A stretch of 64,000 nt of DNA from SIG603 sp964370115 (GCA_964370115.1 CAYJIA010000004.1:12380-76379); one strand, 5' to 3'; positions 17,238 to 27,492 are shown, counted from the stretch's first letter. Made by a program: numbers and translations. The notes: generated by a model from the sequence alone, not told the origin.

Positions 17238-20200
17238 GTGATAAACCTTTCTGCAATAGTTAAAAAAGATATAAAAAAAGATAAATTTACAGATTTACTT
17301 TTAAATTCAAAAGTCGTGTCTTTAACAGTCGATAAGGACGCAGGTTCGATATGTTTAAAAGTGAGTTTTAACAGCTTTCTGCCTTATGAAGAACAAGTTA
17401 AGGCAGAGAGCTTTTTGCAAGATGTTTTAGGTATTGCAAAGGTTAGCGTGGAACCTGTTTTTAATAAATCTGGATTTACAGGCGAGGCGATTGAAAGTGT
17501 TTGTAAAAAACTAAAAGAAGAAGACGCCAGTATTAACGGTATTTTTAAAGATGCTGTATATAGTATTGACGGCGAAAATGTAAGCATTGAGCTTTCTCAT
17601 GGGGGAAGCGAACTTTTGGTACATAAAAAAATTGACAAGAAAATAAAAGATTTGATAAAAAAATGGTTTGAACTTAATGTAAAAGTAGAGTTTTGCGGAA
17701 AGACGAGCATTAACTTTGGCGATGCGACAAATATAGAAAAATTGCATCAAGAAGAGCAGAAGAAAATGCGTGAAAAACTTATAGAGAAAATGCAAATTGA
17801 AGAGAGCAGAATGCTTGAAAAAGCCGAGAGTAGAAAGATAAGCATAAGAGAAGGCGCGTCCCTAATGCCGCAAATTATAGAGTCTAGCATCAGGCAAATT
17901 TTTGGGGTTATATCAAAACCTAAGATTAAATCTATAGCAAATCTTGAAAGAGATGCAGGTAACGCCTATATATGGGGCGATATTTTTGATATCGAAACAA
18001 GGGAACTGAGGAATAAGAAAAAATTATTTGCAATTTACATAACAGATTATACGGACTCAATGCTTGTCAAATACATGGCAGAGCCTATACAATATAAAGC
18101 TTTTGAAAGCCTTAGCAAGGGCGACACCATTGTAGTAAAGGGCGACTTGGTGTTTGACAAATATGAAAGAGAAAATGTATTTATGATAAAAGCCGTTGCA
18201 AAGGCTTCAAAGGTTGAAGTCAGTGACACGGCAAGGGAGAAAAGGGTTGAGCTTCACGCTCACACAACAATGTCGGCGATGGATGCTATTATTCCAGTAT
18301 CACAGCTTGTGGACAGGGCTGTTAAATGGGGACACAGGGCAATAGCAGTTACAGACCACGGCGTAGCACAGGCGTTTCCAGATGCAATGAATGCATGGCT
18401 TAAACTGCAAAAAAGTGATGTCGACTTTAAAATGATTTACGGCGTTGAAGCTTATTTTGTAAACGACTTAGTGCCTGCGTTTAAGGGTGAAGAAGAAAGA
18501 AGTCTTGACGGTGAATTTATTATATTTGACCTTGAGACCACGGGGCTTAGTGCAAATAGTGAAAAAATTACAGAAATCGGTGCAGTAAAGCTTGTAAACG
18601 GTGAAATAGTAGATACCTTTGGAATGCTTGTAAATCCACAAAAGCCGATAAGTGCAAAAATTACAGAGATTACAGGCATTGACGATGCAATGGTAAAAGA
18701 TGCACCGCTTGAAGACGAGGCACTACAAAAATTTATGGAATTTTGTGGCGAAAAGGCGATTTTTGTCGCACATAACGCCGATTTTGATATGTCGTTTTTA
18801 AGGGCAGCTGCAAATAGGTGTAATATAGAAATTTCAGAAAACTACATTGACACCGTGACAGTGTGTCGCTCAATGTTTAAAGATATCAAAAACCACAAGC
18901 TAAACACAGTGGCGGCGTATTTAAAGCTTCCACCCTTTAACCACCATAGGGCGGTAGACGATGCTAAGGTTTTGGGGCAAATTTTCCAAAACATTATTAT
19001 AAGACTTAAAGAAGACAGCAAAATTGAAAATGTATCACAAATGAACTCAGTTTTGGCAGGTGGCGACTATAAAAAACTTCGTTCTCACCACCAGATAATA
19101 CTTGTCAAAAATCTTGTTGGACTTAAAAATCTATACAAGATAATTTCGGCGAGTCATTTAAACTATTTTTACAAGACACCAAGGGTGCCAAAAAGCTTTC
19201 TTGATAGGCATAGAGAGGGTCTTATCCTAGGCTCTGCCTGTGAAGCTGGAGAACTTTTTAGGGCGATAATGCGTGGCGAGAGATTTAGCGACTTGTGTAA
19301 AATCGCAAAATACTATGATTATCTCGAAATACAACCAATAGGCAACAATATGTTTATGGTCAAAAACGGAAGTTGCGATATAGATACATTAAGAGAGTAC
19401 AACAAAACCGTAGTGAAAATTGGCGAAAAAATGGGTATACCTGTTGTTGCGACAGGCGACGTTCATTTTATGGATCCACATGAAGCAAAGTACAGAACAA
19501 TACTCATGAACTCAAAAGGATTCTCAGATGCTGAGGATCAAGCACCGCTCTACTTGAAAACTACTGAGGAAATGCTCGAGGAGTTTTCCTACCTTGGCAC
19601 TAAAAAAGCCTATGAGGTTGTTGTTACAAACACGAATTTAATAGCCGACATGGTAGAGCCTGTAAGGCCTATTCCACCAGGCGTTTTCCCACCGCATATA
19701 GACGGAGCAGAGGAAGAACTAAATTCAATAACTTGGAAAAGAGCTAAAGAAATCTATGGTGAAGAGCTTCCAGAAATCGTTGATAAAAGGCTCAAAAAAG
19801 AGCTTGGCTCTATAAATAAGCATGGCTTCTCGGTTCTTTATATGACAGCACAAAAACTTGTTGCCGACAGCGAAGCACACGGATATCTTGTGGGCTCAAG
19901 GGGTTCGGTAGGCTCGTCTTTTGTTGCGTATATCTCTGGTATCTCAGAGGTTAATCCAATAGAACCGCATTATATTTGTAAAAAATGCCAGCACAGCGAA
20001 TTTTTCCTTAAAGGCGAGTTTGACTCAGGCTTTGACATGCCACCTAAGGATTGTCCGAACTGTAATGTCGAGATGACAAGAGACGGTCATACAATACCGT
20101 TTGAAACCTTCCTAGGCTTTGACGGCGACAAAACTCCTGATATAGACCTTAACTTCTCTGGCGAATATCAAAGTAGCTCGCACAGATACACTGAGGAACT

Positions 20201-21572
20201 TTTTGGACGTGACAATGTGTTTAAAGCAGGAACGATTGCGACAGTCGCGGATAAAACCGCAATGGCATATGTTAGAAAATTTTCGGAAGAAAAAGATAAG
20301 GTGCTACACAGGGCAGAAGAAAGACGTCTTGCAATGGGCTGTACGGGAATAAAACGTACAACGGGACAACATCCAGGCGGAATGGTTGTCGTGCCAAAGG
20401 GCATGGAGATTTACGATTTCTGTCCAGTGCAAAGGCCTGCAAACGATCAAAAATCTGCAAATATTACAACCCACTTTGACTTCCACTCCATACATGACAC
20501 TATTTGTAAACTTGACGAGCTCGGTCACGACGTTCCGACGATTTGCAAATATCTAGAAGACTATACGGGAATACCAATATCAAGTGTTCCTATGAGCGAT
20601 AAAAAAGTTATGTCGCTGTTTTATTCTACCGAAGCACTTGGTGTAACGCCAGAAGATATAGGCTCGCAAACAGGAACATTTTCCCTTCCAGAACTTGGCA
20701 CTGGCTTTGTAAGGCAAATGCTAGTAGAAACAAGGCCACAGACATTTAGTGACTTACTTCAAGTTTCTGGGCTTTCTCATGGAACAGACGTTTGGCTTGG
20801 AAATGCACAGGAGCTTATAAAGGCAGGAACCTGTACAATTTCGGAAGTTATAGGAACTAGGGATAATATTATGACCTACTTAATGCTAAAGGGCTTACAG
20901 CCCGGTATGGCGTTTAAGATAATGGAAATTGTTAGAAAAGGCGGAGCGAAGAAGTTTTTGACTCAAGAGCACATTGCGTCTATGAAAGAAAATGACGTGC
21001 CACAGTGGTATATAGACTCCTGTTTTAAAATCAAATACATGTTCCCAAAAGCCCATGCTGCAGCGTATATGATAGGCGGTTTAAGGCTTGGTTGGTATAA
21101 GGTGTATAAACCAGTCGAGTACTATGCCGCATACTTTACAGTTAGAAGTGACGACTTTGACGGTGCAACAGCGGTTAGAGGAATTGAGGCAGTACGCTCT
21201 AAAATGCGTGATATAGAAAATAAAATGAAGGCAAAAGAGGCGAGTAATAAAGAGGAGGCGACCTATGGGTTCTTCCAAATAATAAATGAAATGCTTGCAA
21301 GGGGAGTTGAACTTTTACCAGTAAAACTTGAAAAATCTCATGCGACTAAGTTCTTGGTTGAAGATGGAAAGATTAGACTGCCGTTTTCATCACTTGCAGG
21401 GGTCGGAGAAAATGCAGCATTAAGCCTTTATGAAGTTGGAAAAGATGTGCATAAGTCAATTGAAGATTTAAGGATAACGGCAAAAATATCCTCTACTGTA
21501 ATTACGGTATTGAAAGATGCAGGAGTGCTGTCACACCTGCCCGAAAGCGCACAAACAAGTCTGTTTGATTGA
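17238..21572 (+). CDS. polC: DNA polymerase III alpha subunit, PolC type (Gram-positive replicase)
   Basis: A 1444-residue replicative polymerase with built-in proofreading. In order: an N-terminal domain; an OB domain (about 225-320); a PHP domain from about 338 (LHAHTTMSAMDAII); a DnaQ-like exonuclease inserted in it from about 429 (FDLETTGLSANSEKITEIG, later HNADFDMSF); a Cys-rich zinc motif (CKKCQHSEFF ... CPNC); and the catalytic palm (TPDIDLNFSGEYQ, about 966). The gene starts with GTG, with AAGGAG 9 bp upstream. It is the last gene of the pyrH operon; a new promoter follows immediately. Confidence 0.97.
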   Translation: MINLSAIVKKDIKKDKFTDLLLNSKVVSLTVDKDAGSICLKVSFNSFLPYEEQVKAESFLQDVLGIAKVSVEPVFNKSGFTGEAIESVCKKLKEEDASINGIFKDAVYSIDGENVSIELSHGGSELLVHKKIDKKIKDLIKKWFELNVKVEFCGKTSINFGDATNIEKLHQEEQKKMREKLIEKMQIEESRMLEKAESRKISIREGASLMPQIIESSIRQIFGVISKPKIKSIANLERDAGNAYIWGDIFDIETRELRNKKKLFAIYITDYTDSMLVKYMAEPIQYKAFESLSKGDTIVVKGDLVFDKYERENVFMIKAVAKASKVEVSDTAREKRVELHAHTTMSAMDAIIPVSQLVDRAVKWGHRAIAVTDHGVAQAFPDAMNAWLKLQKSDVDFKMIYGVEAYFVNDLVPAFKGEEERSLDGEFIIFDLETTGLSANSEKITEIGAVKLVNGEIVDTFGMLVNPQKPISAKITEITGIDDAMVKDAPLEDEALQKFMEFCGEKAIFVAHNADFDMSFLRAAANRCNIEISENYIDTVTVCRSMFKDIKNHKLNTVAAYLKLPPFNHHRAVDDAKVLGQIFQNIIIRLKEDSKIENVSQMNSVLAGGDYKKLRSHHQIILVKNLVGLKNLYKIISASHLNYFYKTPRVPKSFLDRHREGLILGSACEAGELFRAIMRGERFSDLCKIAKYYDYLEIQPIGNNMFMVKNGSCDIDTLREYNKTVVKIGEKMGIPVVATGDVHFMDPHEAKYRTILMNSKGFSDAEDQAPLYLKTTEEMLEEFSYLGTKKAYEVVVTNTNLIADMVEPVRPIPPGVFPPHIDGAEEELNSITWKRAKEIYGEELPEIVDKRLKKELGSINKHGFSVLYMTAQKLVADSEAHGYLVGSRGSVGSSFVAYISGISEVNPIEPHYICKKCQHSEFFLKGEFDSGFDMPPKDCPNCNVEMTRDGHTIPFETFLGFDGDKTPDIDLNFSGEYQSSSHRYTEELFGRDNVFKAGTIATVADKTAMAYVRKFSEEKDKVLHRAEERRLAMGCTGIKRTTGQHPGGMVVVPKGMEIYDFCPVQRPANDQKSANITTHFDFHSIHDTICKLDELGHDVPTICKYLEDYTGIPISSVPMSDKKVMSLFYSTEALGVTPEDIGSQTGTFSLPELGTGFVRQMLVETRPQTFSDLLQVSGLSHGTDVWLGNAQELIKAGTCTISEVIGTRDNIMTYLMLKGLQPGMAFKIMEIVRKGGAKKFLTQEHIASMKENDVPQWYIDSCFKIKYMFPKAHAAAYMIGGLRLGWYKVYKPVEYYAAYFTVRSDDFDGATAVRGIEAVRSKMRDIENKMKAKEASNKEEATYGFFQIINEMLARGVELLPVKLEKSHATKFLVEDGKIRLPFSSLAGVGENAALSLYEVGKDVHKSIEDLRITAKISSTVITVLKDAGVLSHLPESAQTSLFD

Positions 21573-21574
21573 TG

Positions 21575-21603
21575 TTGACAAATATCCTTTATTATGGTAT
21601 CAT
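21575..21603 (+). promoter_or_regulatory. Promoter of the histidine operon
   Basis: TTGACA, 17 bp spacer, TATCAT, starting 3 bp after the polC stop. The leader to hisZ is only about 40 bases. No T-box specifier or terminator/antiterminator is visible, so regulation by a histidine T-box is unlikely at this site. Confidence 0.7.
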
Positions 21604-21649
21604 AGTAACGCTTTAATAAGATAAAGTAAAATTAATTGGGAGAATTTAG

Positions 21650-22852
21650 ATGAAAAAATTACATACTATAAGCCCAGAAGGCACTAAAGACATATTATTT
21701 TCCGAGTGCCTAAAAAGATCGGCTGTACAAAAAAAGATAAATAAAGTATACGAAAGCAGAGCTTTTAATGAAGTTGTAACTCCGGGTATTGAGTACTTTG
21801 ACCTTTTCAGTGATGAAATATCACAGGCTCAGATGTACACTACCACCGATAATAAAGGAAGACTTGTAGTCTTTAGACCCGATACAACTTTGCCAATAGC
21901 AAGGCTAACTGCGGCAAGACTTCAAAAATTTTCAAGACCAATAAGACTTTATTATAACCAAAATATTTACAGAAAAAGACCAGAACACTCCGGTAAAGGA
22001 ATAGAAACAATACAGTCAGGTGTCGAAATTTTAGGAGCAGACGGTATTAGAAGTGATTTAGAGGTCATAAACACGGCTGTACAGGCAATCTCTTCTTGTG
22101 TTGATAATTTTAGAATAGAGCTAGGCCACGCAGGATTCTTTAAAAAAATTGCAGACGGATTTGGTGTGTCATATGATGTCAAAGAGCAAATTAGAGAAAT
22201 TATAGAGAGTAAAAACTACGCTGCTTTAAATGACATTTTAGAAAATATTGAGAACTCACCGTATAAAGAGGCTATGGCAAAGCTTCCAAGACTTTTTGGC
22301 ACAGAAGAAGTATTTGAAGTGGCTAGAAAATGCTGTCTAGATGATGAGACCAAAGAAACTTTAGAGTATATACACAAACTGTATAAAGCACTTTGTGAAA
22401 TAGGATTAAAAGATAAAATAATGCTAGACTTTGCACTTGTTCAAAGAAATGATTATTATACTGGGATAGTTTTTAGCGCATATATAGAAGGTGTAGGAGA
22501 TGCCGTTTTAAATGGTGGAAGATACAATAATTTATTTGATAAATTTAATATGAATATGCCAGCGGTAGGTTTTGCTCTTAATATTGATGAATTAACACTT
22601 GCAAACGGTGTTGAAGCTGTAAAAAAAGAAAGCGTTAAAGGGCTTATTTATGGTGAACTAGGCTATGAAAGCAAGGCGCAAATTCTTTTAAATGAGCTTA
22701 CAAAAAATGGCGATAAATATGAGATTGCGTTATTTGATAGCATAGAGGAAAATATTAAATATGCAAAGAGCACTAAGATACAACAATTAATAATCGTTTC
22801 AGACAAAACAGTATATAAAAATATTGGAGGTGATGATAATGAAGGCGCTTAG
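21650..22852 (+). CDS. hisZ: ATP phosphoribosyltransferase regulatory subunit
   Basis: A 400-residue histidyl-tRNA synthetase paralogue that activates the short HisG. The class II synthetase core is visible: TPGIEYFDLFSD, VVFRPDTTLPIARLTAARL, RLYYNQNIYRKRPEHSGKG, and RNDYYTGIVFSAYIEGVGDAVLNGGRYNNL. It lacks a clear C-terminal anticodon-binding domain, as expected for HisZ. It is the first gene of the his operon. The last 14 bp overlap hisG. Confidence 0.93.
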   Translation: MKKLHTISPEGTKDILFSECLKRSAVQKKINKVYESRAFNEVVTPGIEYFDLFSDEISQAQMYTTTDNKGRLVVFRPDTTLPIARLTAARLQKFSRPIRLYYNQNIYRKRPEHSGKGIETIQSGVEILGADGIRSDLEVINTAVQAISSCVDNFRIELGHAGFFKKIADGFGVSYDVKEQIREIIESKNYAALNDILENIENSPYKEAMAKLPRLFGTEEVFEVARKCCLDDETKETLEYIHKLYKALCEIGLKDKIMLDFALVQRNDYYTGIVFSAYIEGVGDAVLNGGRYNNLFDKFNMNMPAVGFALNIDELTLANGVEAVKKESVKGLIYGELGYESKAQILLNELTKNGDKYEIALFDSIEENIKYAKSTKIQQLIIVSDKTVYKNIGGDDNEGA

Positions 22853-23474
22853 AATTGCACTTACTAAAGGTAGGCTTGAAAAAGACACGATTAATCTATT
22901 TGAAACAGTCGGAATAGACTGCACTAGTGTTCGAGAAAAGGGAAGAAAGCTTATATTGCCAGTAAAAGACGGCAAAATTGAATTTGTCCTTGCAAAGGCC
23001 GCCGATGTTATCACCTATGTAGAAAACGGTGTTTGCGACTTAGGTGTTGTAGGAAAAGACACGATACTTGAAAATTCCAGTAGATTTTACGAGATTTTAG
23101 ATTTAGGCTTTGGCAGATGCAAATTTGCCTTAGCTTGTAAAAAAGACACGGACTTTTACAAGGGATATAAAACAAAAACTCTTGCATCAAAATACCCAAA
23201 TGTAACCAAAAGATATTTTGAGCAAAAGGATATGGACGTTAATATTATAAAAATTGAGGGCTCTGTAGAGCTAGCACCACTTTTAGGCCTCTCAGACGGA
23301 ATAGTAGATATAGTTGAAACAGGAAGTACATTAAAGGAAAATGGGCTGGAAGTTAAAGAGTATATAGCTGATATTTCGGCAAGGCTTATAGCAAACTCTG
23401 CAAGTTTAAAGCTAAGAAAAAATGAGATAGAAGAGCTGGCGGATATGCTTGAAGCTGGACTTAGAAAGGGGTAA
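22839..23474 (+). CDS. hisG: ATP phosphoribosyltransferase, short (HisZ-dependent) form
   Basis: A 211-residue catalytic subunit for the first step of histidine synthesis (ATP + PRPP). LRIALTKGRLEKD and DLGVVGKDTILE are typical, and IVETGSTLKENGL is the PRPP/ATP-binding signature. The short length without the C-terminal regulatory domain fits the presence of hisZ. ATG 22839 is chosen because GGAGG lies 8 bp upstream; the in-frame TTG 22824 and ATG 22833 are too close to or upstream of that SD. It overlaps hisZ. Confidence 0.95.
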   Translation: MKALRIALTKGRLEKDTINLFETVGIDCTSVREKGRKLILPVKDGKIEFVLAKAADVITYVENGVCDLGVVGKDTILENSSRFYEILDLGFGRCKFALACKKDTDFYKGYKTKTLASKYPNVTKRYFEQKDMDVNIIKIEGSVELAPLLGLSDGIVDIVETGSTLKENGLEVKEYIADISARLIANSASLKLRKNEIEELADMLEAGLRKG

Positions 23475-23479
23475 ATACT

Positions 23480-24772
23480 TTGATAAAGATAGTAAAGGGA
23501 GATAAAACATTCTGTAAGGACTATGTAGCACAGTTAAAAAGCAGAATTGATGAAAATGATAAAAAGGTAGACGGCATAGTTTACGATATAATTAAAAATG
23601 TAAAAGAAAATGGCGATGAGGCTTTAAAAGAATACTCTTTAAAGTTTGACGGTTGGGTACCAGAGAAGATAGAGCTATCTAAAGAGGAAATAGCGGAAAT
23701 TGCAAAAGAAAGTGATCCTAAATTTATAGAAGCTTTAGAAAAAGCTGCGGCAAATATTGAAGACTTTCATAAAAGACAAAAACAGCAGTCTAGAATTGAT
23801 ACGGATAAAGAGGGTGTAATCTTAGGTCAAAAGGTTAGAGGGCTACACAGCGTAGGTGTTTATGTTCCTGGTGGAACAGCGACCTACCCATCGACTGTTT
23901 TGATGAATGTAATACCTGCAAAAATTGCAGAGGTAGGTGAAATTGTAATGGTGACACCGCCTGGTATGAACGGAAAACCCGATGCGGGTATTATGGCGGC
24001 TGCAATGGTAGCAGGAGTTGACAGGGTGTTTTTAGTAGGTGGAGCGCAAGCAGTTGCGGGACTTGCCTATGGAACAAAGACTTTGCCTAAAGTAGATAAG
24101 ATAGTAGGGCCTGGAAACATATTTGTTGCAACGGCTAAAAAACAACTTTACGGAGTAGTTGATATAGACATGATAGCAGGTCCTAGCGAAGTGTTGATTA
24201 TTGCAGATAAAAAAGCAAATCCTAAATATTTAGCTGCCGATTTAATGAGTCAAGCAGAGCACGATAAAATGGCGTCATCTGTGCTTATCACAGACAGTGA
24301 AGAGCTTGCTGTAAAAACAAAAGAAGAACTCATAAGACAAGTTAAAACTTTAAGTCGTAAGGATATAATAGAAGAGTCACTTGAAAACTTTGGAGCTATA
24401 ATAGTTTGTGAAGACATGAATCAAGCTGTAGAGTTTGCAAACGACTTTGCACCAGAACACTTAGAGGTCAGTTGTGAAAATCCTTTTGATTATTTAGGAA
24501 AACTACACAATGCAGGCTCAATATTTTTAGGTGAGTATTCGCCAGAACCATTAGGAGATTATTTTGCAGGGCCAAACCATGTGTTACCGACAAACGGAAC
24601 GGCAAGATTTTTCTCACCGCTTTCTGTGGACAGCTATTTAAAGAAGACTAGTTTTATCTATTATACAAAAGAGGCACTAAGCAAAGTGTCAGATGAGATT
24701 ATACTGCTTGCAAAGACAGAGCAACTTACCGCTCACGCAAATTCTATAGAAGTGAGACAAGAAGATGTATAA
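23480..24772 (+). CDS. hisD: Histidinol dehydrogenase
   Basis: A 430-residue enzyme catalysing the last two oxidations to histidine with NAD+ and zinc. Characteristic stretches are VGVYVPGGTATYPSTVLMNVIPA, DMIAGPSEVLIIAD, LMSQAEHD (zinc/catalytic region) and GPNHVLPTNGTARF. Length is the family norm. It starts at TTG 23480, about 8 bp after AAAGGGG. The 3' end overlaps hisC by 8 bp, so the two are translationally coupled. Confidence 0.96.
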   Translation: MIKIVKGDKTFCKDYVAQLKSRIDENDKKVDGIVYDIIKNVKENGDEALKEYSLKFDGWVPEKIELSKEEIAEIAKESDPKFIEALEKAAANIEDFHKRQKQQSRIDTDKEGVILGQKVRGLHSVGVYVPGGTATYPSTVLMNVIPAKIAEVGEIVMVTPPGMNGKPDAGIMAAAMVAGVDRVFLVGGAQAVAGLAYGTKTLPKVDKIVGPGNIFVATAKKQLYGVVDIDMIAGPSEVLIIADKKANPKYLAADLMSQAEHDKMASSVLITDSEELAVKTKEELIRQVKTLSRKDIIEESLENFGAIIVCEDMNQAVEFANDFAPEHLEVSCENPFDYLGKLHNAGSIFLGEYSPEPLGDYFAGPNHVLPTNGTARFFSPLSVDSYLKKTSFIYYTKEALSKVSDEIILLAKTEQLTAHANSIEVRQEDV

Positions 24773-25814
24773 GTTAAATAGTAAAATAGTAGACCTAAAA
24801 CCATATGAGCCATTAAAAGGCAATTTCAAAATAAGACTTGATGCAAACGAGTCTTATTTGCCATTTCCTAAGGAGCTTGAAGATGAAATACATGATGGTT
24901 TGAAAAAAATCGACTTAAACAGATATCCCGACTCAAAGGCGGAAAAATTATGTGAGAGCTTTGCGAAAATTTATGGACTTAAAACGGAAAACGTAGTGGC
25001 GGGTAATGGTTCTGACGAGCTTATTTCAATATTGCTTTCAGCCTTTTTATTGAAAGGTGAAAACTATGCCGTTTTTGAAAAAGATTTTTCTATGTACAAT
25101 TTTTATGGAAGTATATGTGAGGCAAACTGCATAGTCATAGATAAAAATGCTGACTGGACAATAGATGTAGATAAAACCATAGAAGTCTGCCAGAAAAAGA
25201 ACGTAAAACTTTTGATTTTTAGCAATCCGTGCAACCCTACATCTCTAGGCCTTAAAAAAGATGATGTAAGGCGTATTATAAACTCATTAGAGGATACGCT
25301 TGTAGTACTAGATGAAGCGTACATGGAGTTTTGGACTGAGTCTTTAATGGACGAGCTGTTAAACTATCAAAATTTAGTAATACTTAAAACTTGTTCAAAG
25401 GCATTTGGGCTTGCGGGACTTAGGGTAGGTTTTGCCGTGTCTCATGAAAACATAGTAAATGCAATTAAGGCAGTCAAGTCGCCATATAATTTAAATTCTG
25501 TTTCGCAGTTTATAGCAAACACTCTGCTTGAGAGAAAAGACTTGCTTGAAGATGCGACGGAGAAGATTTTAGAACAAACTAAAAAGCTTTATAGTGCATT
25601 AAAAGAAATAGCAGGAAATACAGTGGAATTGCTGACTACAAACACAAATTTTGTAGTGCTTAAAACCGATAAGGCAAAAGAGATGTGGCAGTATTTATGC
25701 GACAAAGGAATTTCGGTTAGAAACTTCGGCGAGTTTTTAAGGATTAATGCAGGCAGTGACGAGGAAAACACCGAACTTTTAAGGGTGATAGAAGAATATA
25801 TTAAGGAGAATTGA
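24765..25814 (+). CDS. hisC: Histidinol-phosphate aminotransferase
   Basis: A 349-residue PLP enzyme of fold type I converting imidazole-acetol phosphate to histidinol phosphate. RLDANESYLPFP, NPCNPTSLG, VLDEAYMEF and the PLP-lysine motif KTCSKAFGLAGLRVG are present. The start overlaps the hisD stop by 8 bp; hisB begins 3 bp after the stop. Confidence 0.95.
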   Translation: MYKLNSKIVDLKPYEPLKGNFKIRLDANESYLPFPKELEDEIHDGLKKIDLNRYPDSKAEKLCESFAKIYGLKTENVVAGNGSDELISILLSAFLLKGENYAVFEKDFSMYNFYGSICEANCIVIDKNADWTIDVDKTIEVCQKKNVKLLIFSNPCNPTSLGLKKDDVRRIINSLEDTLVVLDEAYMEFWTESLMDELLNYQNLVILKTCSKAFGLAGLRVGFAVSHENIVNAIKAVKSPYNLNSVSQFIANTLLERKDLLEDATEKILEQTKKLYSALKEIAGNTVELLTTNTNFVVLKTDKAKEMWQYLCDKGISVRNFGEFLRINAGSDEENTELLRVIEEYIKEN

Positions 25815-25816
25815 TT

Positions 25817-26398
25817 ATGGAACGCATAGGAATAGTCAATAGACAGACAAACGAAACAAAAATAGAGCTTGAAATATATCTTGACGGCGGACCCATTGAT
25901 ATATCGACAGGTGTGGGTTTTTTTGACCACATGCTAAATTCATTTGCCCATCATGGCGGATTTGGGCTTATTGCAAAAACTGAGGGTGACTTAATAGTCG
26001 ATTGTCATCACACAGTCGAAGATACAGGTATTGCGCTTGGACTAGCTTTAAATCAGGCATTAGGAACAAAGAGCGGTATAAATCGCTTTGGAGATGTTAA
26101 CATTCCTATGGATGAGGCATTGGCGTTTTGTGCTATTGATGTAAGCTCAAGGCCGTTTTTAGTATTTAACGGACAGTTTCCGCAAGAAAGAGTCGGTGAC
26201 TTTGATACTTGCATGACAGAAGAGTTTTTTAGGGCGGTGGCTTTTAATGCTGGACTTACCCTGCACATAGACTGTAAATACGGCACAAACTCTCACCACA
26301 TGATAGAAGTTATGTTCAAGGCGTTTGCACATGCGCTAAAAAAAGCGGTTGCACTAAACTCTGATGGAACAGTGCTTTCTACAAAGGGAAGTTTATAA
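25817..26398 (+). CDS. hisB: Imidazoleglycerol-phosphate dehydratase
   Basis: A 193-residue monofunctional dehydratase; no histidinol phosphatase domain is attached. The metal-binding His clusters FFDHMLNSFAHHGGF, DCHHTVEDTGIALG and GTNSHHMIEVMFKAFAHAL are intact. ATG 25817 is preferred over TTG 25811 because AGGAG (25804-25808) is 8 bp upstream. The next gene in most operons, hisH, is missing; hisA follows after 20 bp. Confidence 0.95.
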   Translation: MERIGIVNRQTNETKIELEIYLDGGPIDISTGVGFFDHMLNSFAHHGGFGLIAKTEGDLIVDCHHTVEDTGIALGLALNQALGTKSGINRFGDVNIPMDEALAFCAIDVSSRPFLVFNGQFPQERVGDFDTCMTEEFFRAVAFNAGLTLHIDCKYGTNSHHMIEVMFKAFAHALKKAVALNSDGTVLSTKGSL

Positions 26399-26418
26399 TA
26401 AATTTTAGGAGATAGAAT

Positions 26419-27492
26419 ATGATAATTTTACCTGCAATAGATATTAAAGATAATAAATGCGTAAGGCTTTTTCAAGGCGATTATTCAACTGCATCGGTAG
26501 TGGCGCAAGACGCTGTAGAAACAGCAAAAGAGTTTGAGGCGGCAGGTGCCACATGGATGCACATGGTAGATCTTGACGGAGCACTCGAGAAAAAACCTGT
26601 AAACCACGAATTGATTTTAAAAGTGCGTGATAATACAAAACTTAACATAGAAATCGGCGGCGGAATAAGGAATATGGAGACGGTGGAATTTTATCTGAGT
26701 AGAGGAATTCAGCGTGTTATTTTAGGTTCTGCAGCACTTCATAACCCTGAGTTTGTAAAAGAGGCAGTGAGAAAATACGGCGATAAAATTGCGGTGGGAA
26801 TAGACGCAAAAGATGGTAAAGTCGCAGCCGAGGGCTGGACATCTACAAGTGAAGTGGATTATATAGAGTTTGCAAAACAAATGGAAGACTTGGGCGTGAA
26901 ATGTATTATATTTACAGATATTTCAAAAGATGGAACCCTAAGTGGTCCTAATCTTACTATGCTTGATAAAATTAACAGGGCAGTGTCTTGTGATATCATT
27001 GCAAGTGGAGGAGTGGCAAACCTTAAAGACATTCTAGGGCTTAATTCATTAAATTTATATGGTGCAATTGCTGGTAAAGCTATTTACGCAAAAACTTTAG
27101 ACTTGCGCTCTGCGGTCGTAGCGGGAAACCAAATTTCAAGAGTAGATGAATTTACAAACGACATAAGCCTTGATGTTTATTTTGAAAAAGCACCACTTAT
27201 TCCAACTATTGTGCAAGATGTAAAGACATCAGAGGTTGTTATGCTTGCCTATATGAACAAGGAATCCCTTGGTATGACTTTAGAAAGTGGATATACTTGG
27301 TTTTACAGCAGAAGCCGCAAGGCTCTTTGGAACAAGGGTGCAACTTCTGGGAATATGCAAAAGGTTGTGAGTGTTCACGCCGACTGCGACAACGACACTT
27401 TACTTGTAAAAGTAGAGCAAAAGGGCAATGCCTGCCACACAGGCGCCTATAGCTGTTTTTTTAACGAAGTGGAGATGAAAAATAATGATTGA
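26419..27492 (+). CDS. hisA-hisI: Fusion HisA-HisI: ProFAR isomerase + phosphoribosyl-AMP cyclohydrolase
   Basis: A single 357-residue frame. Residues 1-238 are HisA, a TIM barrel with catalytic Asp8 (PAIDIKDNKCVR) and Asp167 (TDISKDGTLSGPN) and the phosphate loops IGGGIRN and ASGGV. Residues about 252-353 are HisI, starting PTIVQDVKTSEVVMLAYMN. HisI carries the metal site DCDND (322-326) and zinc cysteines 323, 339 and 346. HisA is not HisF: it has IDIKDNK rather than the HisF-type start CLDVxxGRVVKG. The linker is about 12 residues. In the common order hisA-hisF-hisI a loss of hisF would bring these two together. HisE remains separate downstream. Confidence 0.93.
   Translation: MIILPAIDIKDNKCVRLFQGDYSTASVVAQDAVETAKEFEAAGATWMHMVDLDGALEKKPVNHELILKVRDNTKLNIEIGGGIRNMETVEFYLSRGIQRVILGSAALHNPEFVKEAVRKYGDKIAVGIDAKDGKVAAEGWTSTSEVDYIEFAKQMEDLGVKCIIFTDISKDGTLSGPNLTMLDKINRAVSCDIIASGGVANLKDILGLNSLNLYGAIAGKAIYAKTLDLRSAVVAGNQISRVDEFTNDISLDVYFEKAPLIPTIVQDVKTSEVVMLAYMNKESLGMTLESGYTWFYSRSRKALWNKGATSGNMQKVVSVHADCDNDTLLVKVEQKGNACHTGAYSCFFNEVEMKNND

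Noticed and set aside
21573..21649. Possible histidine T-box upstream of hisZ
   Set aside because: The leader is only about 40 bases and has no T-box sequence or competing hairpins.
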